From: Desulfarculaceae bacterium
GTDB lineage: Bacteria > Desulfobacterota > Desulfobacteria > Desulfobacterales > Desulfobacteraceae
Length of the DNA: 6,713 nucleotides
Reading direction: 5' to 3'
NCBI GenBank assembly: GCA_021737205.1
Contig: JAIPEK010000126.1
Span: 1-6,713 of the forward strand
The first letter of the stretch is position 1, and each line of letters opens with the position of its first letter. The notes beneath the pieces were generated by a model. That model made no database searches, had not been told where the DNA came from, and saw only the letters and a program-made list of their open reading frames with translations. This document shows positions 1-5,556 of the stretch, in pieces. The translations under genes and the position numbers were made by a program.

Positions 1-2934
1 AAGGCCCGTGACTATTTTTCCATCGATATTTCGACGGTCCGGTCCACAAACATCCTGCTGATCGAGTCGGAGTTATCCGAGAAAGAGCTGTCGTATGTCC
101 GGGATGCCGTGTTTACCAACCCGGTCATCCAGATTTCGGCAACGGGCTTTCTGGACATCGATTTCGACTATGCGGTGTGGGTGGGGTTCCGGCCCGGAGT
201 CCGGGACAATCCGGCAAGCACGGCGGCGGAGGCCATAGAGGATCTTCTGGGGAAAGAATTCAAATCCGGCGAGGGAATCTATACCTCTTCGCGATACTGC
301 CTCAAGGGAGAGAACCTTTCCCGGCAGGATACGCAAACCATTGCAAAAGAGCTTCTGGCCAACGACATCATCCAGCAGTGGAAAGTGTTTTCACGCGAAG
401 AATGGATGGAGACTGATGACAAGATCCAGCCTGCCAAGGTGATCCTCGACCATGTGCCCACCTTTGACACCCTCTCCATGGATTCGGATGAAACCCTCAA
501 AGCGATCAGCGACGAGAGAAACCTGGCACTCAATGTCAACGACATCCCGGTGATCCGGTCGTACTTCAACGATCCAACGGTGCGCGAATCCAGAAAATCG
601 GTGGGACTCGTCGACCCCACGGATGTGGAACTGGAGTACATTTCCCAGGCCAGAAGCGACCACTGCAACCACAACACCTTCAGGGGCGTTTTCCATTACA
701 CGGATCTGTCCACAGGGGCCGGGGTCACTGAAAAAAACCTTTTCAAACAGTACATCCAGGCGCCAACCCTGGAACTTGCCGAACAGAAGGACTGGGTGGT
801 GTCAGTGCTCTGGGACAATGCAGGCGTGGGCCGGTTCGACAAGCAGAACAATTACGTGATCACCGGCGAGACCCACAATTCCCCTTCCAACATGGAAGCT
901 TACGGCGGCGCCATCACCGGGATCGTCGGCGTGTACCGGGACCCCATGGGCACCGGCAAGGGCTCGAGGCTGATCATGGGAAGCTACGGGTTCTGTGTGG
1001 GGGAAATCGACTACCAGGGGCCCATGAAGCCGCCGCTGCATCCGAGACGCCTCCTGGACGGCATCGTGGAGGGGGTCAAGGACGGGGGAAACAAGAGCGG
1101 GGTGCCCACCACATTCGGCCAGACCCTGTTCGATCCTTCGTATATGGGAAAGAGCCTGGTTTACGTCACGGCACTGGGGATCATGCCGGCAACCGTCAAC
1201 GATTCTCCCAGCCATGAGAAGAAAACCTCCCCGGGCGATCTCATCGTCATGAGCGGCGGGCGCGTGGGAAAGGACGGCATCCACGGCGTTACCGCATCCT
1301 CGGAGGTATACTCGGAAAACACCCCTGCGGGCCACGTTCAGATCGGAGACCCGTACACCCAGAAAAAGATGCACGATTTTCTGTTGATCTGCCGGGACAG
1401 GGGACTGATCCGGTTTATCACGGACAATGGCGGCGGCGGGCTTTCGTCATCCGTGGGCGAGTCCGCCATGATCAGCAACGGATGCGAGGTCCGGCTCGAC
1501 CGGGTGCCGCTCAAGTATGAAGGCCTGGACATGTGGGAGATCTGGGTATCCGAATCCCAGGAGCGAATGACCATTGCAGTGCGGCCCGAAGACATAGACG
1601 AGTTCATGGCGCTTTCAGAAGAACACGAGGTGGAAAGCACGGTGATCGGGGAGTACACGGACACAGGCAAACTTCACATCAAATACGGGGACCGGATCTG
1701 CGCATACGTGGACATGGATTTGCTGGAAAAGGGATTCCCGGACTGGGAGTTTGAAGCCGACTGGATTCCGCCTTCCCTCAGGGGTCTTACCGAGCCGGTG
1801 CTGTCGACTCCGCAGGATTATGACAAACTGATCCTTGATTTGCTGGCAAGGCCCAATATCTGCTCCAAGGAGTGGATCACCCGGCAGTACGACCATGAGG
1901 TCCAGGGAGGCAGCGTAGTCAAACCGCTCGTGGGCGTTCACCGCAACGTGCCCTCGGATGCGGCGGTTCTGCGGCCGGTGCTGGAGTCCGAAAAAGGGCT
2001 TGCCTTTTCCCAGGCGATCCTTCCCTGGTACTCTAAAATAGATGCCTTTCACATGATGACCTGCACCATTGACGAGGCAGCCCGGCGCATGATCAGCGTA
2101 GGCGGCAGCCTGGATCACATGGGCGGGGTGGACAACTTCTGCTGGCCCAACATCCAGTACGATCCTTTGAAAAACCCGGACGGAAAGTTCAAGGCGGCCC
2201 AGCTGGTCCGCGCCTGCAGGGGACTCAAGGATGCATGCATGGCGTACGGGATTCCGCTTCTTTCCGGGAAAGACAGCATGTACGTGGACGGCCACCTGGC
2301 CGGAAAATACGGGGAGACCCGCAAAGTGTCGGCCCTGGAGACGGTCCAGTTTTCCGTCACCGGCACGGTTGAGGATGTGAAAAAATGCGTGACCATGGAC
2401 CCCAAGATGGCAGGGGATATCGTGTACGTGGTCGGCGTAACGGCGGACGAGCTGGGTGCATCCGAATATTACGAACTTTTCGGGAAAACCGGGGTCAATG
2501 TGCCCATGGTGGATACCGCCCGGTTCCGGGTTCTGTACCGGGCGCTTGAAAAGGCGATTGCCAATGAAATCGTGGAATCCTGCCATGCCGTGATGCGGGG
2601 CGGCCTCGGCGTGCATGCGGCCCTTTGCGCCGTTGGCGGAGGACTCGGGCTCGAGCTGGATCTTTCCCGCGTGCCGGTTGATGATCCGGAATCCATGACC
2701 GAAGAGCGTATCCTGTTTTCCGAATCCGCAGGCCGGTTTATCGTGACGGTGGCACCGGAAAACCGGAAAACCTTTGACAAACTGTTTTCAGGACTTGCCT
2801 GTTCAGAAGCCGGAAACATCACGGATCAACACTCGAGCTTCAAAATTGCGGGGCGTGACGGAAAAAGGATATGCGACATTCCGGTTTCCGACCTTGAAAG
2901 AGCTTTTACCCAACCATTCGGAGATATGATATGA
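1..2934 (+). CDS. purL: Phosphoribosylformylglycinamidine synthase, PurS-like/PurL fusion subunit (5' end outside window)
   Basis: This is the synthetase subunit of FGAM synthase, the fourth step of de novo purine synthesis, acting in the cytoplasm. It uses ATP and ammonia from PurQ to turn FGAR into FGAM. The frame is open from base 1 with 977 residues visible, so the GTG at 109 is internal and the true start lies upstream. Residues 1 to about 45 look like the end of one PurS-like repeat. Residues about 55-130 look like a second (YAVWVGFRPGV, then SRYCLKG). PurL motifs follow: SDHCNHNTF (655-681), GETHNSPS (865-888), TDNGGGGL (from 1420), SESQERM (1549-1569), SGKDSM (2263-2280) and SESAGRF (2719-2739), covering both AIRS-like halves. 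There is no C-terminal glutaminase domain; that role falls to the overlapping downstream gene. No frameshift or missing motif is seen. The family call is secure. The tandem PurS-like reading of the N-terminus rests on sequence resemblance alone. Confidence 0.95.
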   Translation, partial: KARDYFSIDISTVRSTNILLIESELSEKELSYVRDAVFTNPVIQISATGFLDIDFDYAVWVGFRPGVRDNPASTAAEAIEDLLGKEFKSGEGIYTSSRYCLKGENLSRQDTQTIAKELLANDIIQQWKVFSREEWMETDDKIQPAKVILDHVPTFDTLSMDSDETLKAISDERNLALNVNDIPVIRSYFNDPTVRESRKSVGLVDPTDVELEYISQARSDHCNHNTFRGVFHYTDLSTGAGVTEKNLFKQYIQAPTLELAEQKDWVVSVLWDNAGVGRFDKQNNYVITGETHNSPSNMEAYGGAITGIVGVYRDPMGTGKGSRLIMGSYGFCVGEIDYQGPMKPPLHPRRLLDGIVEGVKDGGNKSGVPTTFGQTLFDPSYMGKSLVYVTALGIMPATVNDSPSHEKKTSPGDLIVMSGGRVGKDGIHGVTASSEVYSENTPAGHVQIGDPYTQKKMHDFLLICRDRGLIRFITDNGGGGLSSSVGESAMISNGCEVRLDRVPLKYEGLDMWEIWVSESQERMTIAVRPEDIDEFMALSEEHEVESTVIGEYTDTGKLHIKYGDRICAYVDMDLLEKGFPDWEFEADWIPPSLRGLTEPVLSTPQDYDKLILDLLARPNICSKEWITRQYDHEVQGGSVVKPLVGVHRNVPSDAAVLRPVLESEKGLAFSQAILPWYSKIDAFHMMTCTIDEAARRMISVGGSLDHMGGVDNFCWPNIQYDPLKNPDGKFKAAQLVRACRGLKDACMAYGIPLLSGKDSMYVDGHLAGKYGETRKVSALETVQFSVTGTVEDVKKCVTMDPKMAGDIVYVVGVTADELGASEYYELFGKTGVNVPMVDTARFRVLYRALEKAIANEIVESCHAVMRGGLGVHAALCAVGGGLGLELDLSRVPVDDPESMTEERILFSESAGRFIVTVAPENRKTFDKLFSGLACSEAGNITDQHSSFKIAGRDGKRICDIPVSDLERAFTQPFGDMI

Positions 2935-3770
2935 CAACGGTTAACGCACTGGTACTGACCGGGTTCGGCCTCAACTGCGACATGGAAACCGCTTATGCGT
3001 TCAAGCTTGCAGGAGCCGAGGCGTCCCGGGTTCATATCAATTCGCTGATTCATGGAAAAGAGCGCCTGGAAGAGTATCATGTCCTCGCGTTCGGCGGCGG
3101 CTTCAGCTGGGGGGATGATCACGGGGCAGGCGTCGTCCAGGCGCTGAAAATGAAAAATCATCTAGGGGATGAACTGGCCTCGTTCGTGGAAAAGGGCGGT
3201 CTTGTTCTCGGCATCTGCAACGGATTCCAGACCCTTGTGAACCTGGGACTGCTACCGGCTCTGGAGAAACAATACACCGAACGAAGCACCTCCATCACCT
3301 GGAACGACTGCGGCAACTTCAGGGACCAGTGGGTGCGCCTTTCGGGCAATTCTCAATCCCCCTGCGTGTATACCAAAGGGATTCAAGCGGCGGATTTCCC
3401 GGTCCGGCACGGGGAGGGCAAATTCGTGGCGCCTCCAGAGGTGCTGGAATCTTTGTCCCGAAACAACCAGATCGTTTTCCGGTACGCGGATGAAAGCGGA
3501 AACCCTGCCGCCGGGAAGTTTCCGCTCAACCCCAACGGCTCCACGGACGACATTGCCGGCATCTGCGACCCGACCGGAAGGGTGTTCGGCCTGATGCCCC
3601 ACCCGGAGGCGTACAATCATTTTACCAATCACCCGGACTGGACAAGACAAAAATCCGTGCTCAAGCGAAAAGAGGAACATGAAAAGGCGGACGAACTTTT
3701 CAAAACCACCCCGGTGGGAATCCGGCTGTTTGAAAATGCAGTGGCGTATGTGAAAGAAGATATACTCTAA
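2931..3770 (+). CDS. purQ: Phosphoribosylformylglycinamidine synthase glutaminase subunit PurQ
   Basis: This is a class I glutamine amidotransferase that releases ammonia from glutamine and feeds it to PurL. Its 279 residues carry the triad: nucleophile Cys96 in GICNGFQ, and His224 and Glu226 in LMPHPE. Also visible are GGFSWGDD (56-63), RHGEG (159-163) and PNGS (201-204), all typical of the FGAM synthase glutaminase. It is longer than the roughly 227-residue Bacillus-type PurQ and reads like the C-terminal glutaminase domain of large one-chain PurL enzymes, here as a free subunit. The start overlaps the purL stop as ATGA (2931-2934). GGAG at 2920-2923 sits 7 bases before the ATG, which fits translational coupling and equal production of the two subunits. 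The stop at 3768-3770 merges into an A-run. Confidence 0.96.
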   Translation: MTTVNALVLTGFGLNCDMETAYAFKLAGAEASRVHINSLIHGKERLEEYHVLAFGGGFSWGDDHGAGVVQALKMKNHLGDELASFVEKGGLVLGICNGFQTLVNLGLLPALEKQYTERSTSITWNDCGNFRDQWVRLSGNSQSPCVYTKGIQAADFPVRHGEGKFVAPPEVLESLSRNNQIVFRYADESGNPAAGKFPLNPNGSTDDIAGICDPTGRVFGLMPHPEAYNHFTNHPDWTRQKSVLKRKEEHEKADELFKTTPVGIRLFENAVAYVKEDIL

Positions 3771-3780
3771 AAAAAGGATA
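3770..3780 (+). repeat. Left copy of an 11-bp direct repeat flanking the purQ-yhbY gap
   Basis: AAAAAAGGATA begins on the last base of the purQ stop codon and recurs exactly at 3900-3910. It looks like a ribosome binding site, but no convincing gene follows it: the nearest candidate, a TTG at 3798, opens only 8 codons. It could be a leftover Shine-Dalgarno sequence duplicated when the intervening 119 bases were inserted. Its A-rich composition means coincidence is also possible. Confidence 0.5.
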
Positions 3781-3817
3781 CCCCCCACGACATTCATTTG
3801 TTAGTTGAACAAAAAGC

Positions 3818-3876
3818 ACCATGAAGTGTCTGAAGCCATCCAGGCTTTTCTTCATGACCTTCATGCGCTTCATGGT
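3818..3876. repeat. Intergenic imperfect inverted repeat with three CTTCATG units
   Basis: The outer arms ACCATGAAG (3818-3826) and CTTCATGGT (3868-3876) are perfect 9-bp complements. After a symmetrical 4-base mismatch, TGAAG (3831-3835) pairs with CTTCA (3859-3863). The right half holds CTTCATG three times at exact 9-base spacing (3850, 3859 and 3868). A competing pairing is possible between GTGTCTG (3826-3832) and CAGACAC (3880-3886), which crosses the first stem and so excludes it or would form a pseudoknot. No T-run follows, so it does not look like a standard intrinsic terminator. It is most like a dispersed palindromic intergenic element (REP or MITE-like) or an mRNA-stabilising hairpin. 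The class is inferred. Confidence 0.65.
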
Positions 3877-3899
3877 AAACAGACACAGGCTCTTTATAC

Positions 3900-3910
3900 A
3901 AAAAAGGATA
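3900..3910 (+). repeat. Right copy of the 11-bp direct repeat, containing the yhbY ribosome binding site
   Basis: This is an exact copy of AAAAAAGGATA at 3770-3780. Here it is functional in context: AAGGA (3904-3908) lies 6 bases before the TTG start at 3915. That TTG is the only usable start, because the frame closes upstream at a TAA (3876-3878) and no in-frame ATG or GTG occurs before the conserved part of the protein begins. Confidence 0.6.
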
Positions 3911-3914
3911 TAAT

Positions 3915-4226
3915 TTGGAACAACAGTTAAAAGGATCGCAACGCAAATATCTCAGGGGGCTTGCCCACGATTTGAACCCGGCTGCCGCCGTGGGTCAGAA
4001 AGGCATTACGGACGCTCTTTTGGATGAAATAAAAGAAAGCCTTGAGGCAAGTGAACTGATCAAGGTCAAGTTCGTGGAGTTCAAGGAAAAAGAGGCTAAA
4101 AAGGAACTCACCGAGGAAATCGCACAAAGGACCGATGCCTGTGTGGCCGGCATGGTCGGGCATGTGGCGATTCTCTACCGCCGGCACCCGGATGCGGACA
4201 AACGGAAAATCCGGCTGCCTTCATAA
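3915..4226 (+). CDS. yhbY: YhbY-type CRM-domain RNA-binding protein (ribosome assembly factor)
   Basis: This 103-residue protein belongs to the single-domain CRM (YhbY/CRS1) family. Family members bind RNA and associate with pre-50S ribosomal particles in the cytoplasm; the exact role is not settled. The sequence shows the usual order: an N-terminal helix (KYLRGLAHDLNP), the diagnostic GxxG loop as VGQKG (residues 26-30), ALLDEIKESLEASELIKVKF, a charged helix (about 56-70), and AGMVGHVAILYRR before a basic tail. The length is normal for the family. It starts at TTG with a well-placed AAGGA. It lies 144 bases after purQ on the same strand, so it may be read from the purine operon or from its own promoter; no clear promoter is seen in the gap. 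It ends 3 bases from the stop of the convergent radical SAM gene. Confidence 0.9.
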   Translation: MEQQLKGSQRKYLRGLAHDLNPAAAVGQKGITDALLDEIKESLEASELIKVKFVEFKEKEAKKELTEEIAQRTDACVAGMVGHVAILYRRHPDADKRKIRLPS

Positions 4227-4229
4227 TCT

Positions 4230-5417
4230 TTATTTCCATACGCCGGGGATGTTTTCCCCGCAGGATCCGCAGGTTCCGTTTCTCATTTGCTCCGTGTCGA
4301 TCCGGTAGCCCTTTCTTTCAATGACAACCTTTCCGCAGTTGTGGCAGAAGGTGTGACTGCCTTCATGTCCCGGAACATTGCCCAGGTACACGTACCGGAT
4401 GCCCATGTCCATGGCGGTCTGCCGGAAGCTTTCCAAAAGATCCACCGGAGTTGGCGGCAGCCGGTTAAGTTTGTATTTCGGGAAAAAACGCAAAAAATGG
4501 AGCGGGCGGTCAGGCCCTAGATTTTCCAGGATCCAGGCGCACATCCGTTTCATCATTTCCGCATCGTCCGTATATCCGGGAACCACAAGGTTGGTGATTT
4601 CAAAATGAACCCGGTTTCGGTGAAGGATTTTCAGGGTGTCGAGTACGGGTTTGAGCCTGCCGCCGTTGAGTTTGCGGTATATATCGTCGCTGAACGACTT
4701 GAGGTTGATGTTGGCACCGTCGATGACCCGGCACAGATCCGACAGCGGTCCGGGGTTGATATACCCGTTGGATATCAGCAGGTTCCGGATGCCGTTTTCC
4801 CGGGCAAGAGAAGAGGTATCATACATGTATTCGTAGAAGGTCACGGCTTCGGAATAGGTGTAGGCAATGGAAGCTGCGGAATACTGTTGTGCCGTTTCGA
4901 CCACTTTTTGAGGAAAAAGATCCTGATGGCGAAGATCTTCCGGCTTTGCCTGGGAGATTTCCCAGTTCTGGCAGTTCAGACAACGGAAATTGCATCCGGC
5001 CGCTGCAATGGAAAAGGCGCTCGTTTTCGGCATAAAATGAAAAAGCGGCTTTTTTTCCACAGGGTCCACATTGGCGGCGCAGGCATTGCCGTAGCTAAGG
5101 GAATAAAGGCGGCCGTTCATGTGTACACGGGATCGGCACACGCCCCTGTCCCCGGTGGACAGCACGCATTGGTTGGGGCACAGGCCGCACGCCACCCGGT
5201 TCGTCCCTGCTGATGTATAGTAAAACGCCTCTTTGGACCATTTCCACAACTTGTCCGGGGCGTCGTTTTTGAATATCCGGCCGGTGATATCGGACGGTCC
5301 GGAGGCGGCGTGTGCGTTTTTCTCAAAAGGGAAAAAACAGAAAGCAGGATAGGCCCACAGGCAGAGCAGACCGGTACCTGCGGTGCGCAACATTTCTCTT
5401 CTGGTGATCTGTTTCAT
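4230..5417 (-). CDS. AmmeMemoRadiSam-type radical SAM protein with a twin-arginine signal
   Basis: This 395-residue radical SAM enzyme resembles the pyruvate-formate-lyase-activase-like group (COG1180), specifically the radical SAM partner of the AmmeMemoRadiSam set. Cys142, Cys146 and Cys149 (GCNFRCLNC) should hold the 4Fe-4S cluster that cleaves S-adenosylmethionine. An N-terminal Cys group (77, 80, 84, 94; CGLCPNQC then GVC) and a C-terminal zinc-ribbon-like set (CHNCG at 358/361, CGSCG at 383/386) are both intact. Residues 5-11 read TRREMLR, followed by a hydrophobic stretch (about 15-30) and AHA before residue 38. This is a plausible Tat signal peptide, odd for a radical SAM enzyme, most of which are cytoplasmic. 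The ATG is supported by AGGA (5425-5428) 7 bases upstream. The AMMECR1 and Memo partners are not in the window. The substrate is unknown. The radical SAM call is firm, the subfamily likely, and export unproven. Confidence 0.88.
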   Translation of the reverse strand: MKQITRREMLRTAGTGLLCLWAYPAFCFFPFEKNAHAASGPSDITGRIFKNDAPDKLWKWSKEAFYYTSAGTNRVACGLCPNQCVLSTGDRGVCRSRVHMNGRLYSLSYGNACAANVDPVEKKPLFHFMPKTSAFSIAAAGCNFRCLNCQNWEISQAKPEDLRHQDLFPQKVVETAQQYSAASIAYTYSEAVTFYEYMYDTSSLARENGIRNLLISNGYINPGPLSDLCRVIDGANINLKSFSDDIYRKLNGGRLKPVLDTLKILHRNRVHFEITNLVVPGYTDDAEMMKRMCAWILENLGPDRPLHFLRFFPKYKLNRLPPTPVDLLESFRQTAMDMGIRYVYLGNVPGHEGSHTFCHNCGKVVIERKGYRIDTEQMRNGTCGSCGENIPGVWK

Positions 5418-5556
5418 GGTCTGATCCTGAACATCGTCAACCTGAATTTCGGTGATACGGAAAACTCATTGGCAAGCAGGATTTCCGGGTTGTATTGTTT
5501 TCAGATCCTATCATATAAGAAAAGTCGATTGAATAAAACAGAAAAAACAGCAGGAC
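5418..5556 (-). other. Intergenic gap between the membrane protein gene and the radical SAM gene
   Basis: These 139 AT-rich bases separate two genes read in the same direction. On the minus strand the membrane protein stop is followed by a T-rich stretch (about 5530-5550) without a convincing stem before it. A TATGAT hexamer (5510-5515, minus strand) could be a -10 box for the radical SAM gene, but no good -35 box sits 16-18 bases upstream. The only well-supported signal is the radical SAM ribosome binding site at 5425-5428. Whether the two genes share a transcript cannot be decided from the sequence. Confidence 0.4.

Noticed and set aside
109..111. GTG as the start codon of purL
   Set aside because: The same frame is open from base 1, and the residues before 109 continue a PurS-like segment, so the GTG is an internal Val.
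802..1374. Minus-strand 190-codon open frame inside purL
   Set aside because: It lies wholly antisense to conserved PurL motifs, and its translation is His- and Arg-rich without a family signature.
1615..2616. Long minus-strand open frame of 333 codons inside purL
   Set aside because: It is antisense to a strongly conserved purL region and its translation shows no recognisable domain; long antisense frames are expected in GC-rich codon usage.
2754..2769. Tandem ACCGGAAA x2 in purL
   Set aside because: Two copies of an 8-mer encoding ordinary PurL residues in frame; no sign of an expanding repeat.
4244..4260. Stem CGGGGA/TCCCCG as a bidirectional terminator between yhbY and the radical SAM gene
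   Set aside because: The 6-bp stem lies inside the last codons of the radical SAM gene (ENIPGV) and no T-run follows on either strand.
4605..5213. Plus-strand 202-codon open frame antisense to the radical SAM gene
   Set aside because: The opposite strand encodes intact radical SAM and Cys motifs over the same bases, and the plus-strand protein resembles nothing recognisable.
5530..5556. T-rich stretch after the membrane protein stop as an intrinsic terminator
   Set aside because: On the minus strand the Ts are preceded only by weak 4-bp complementarity (AGGA/TCCT with a 9-base loop), too little for a normal terminator stem.
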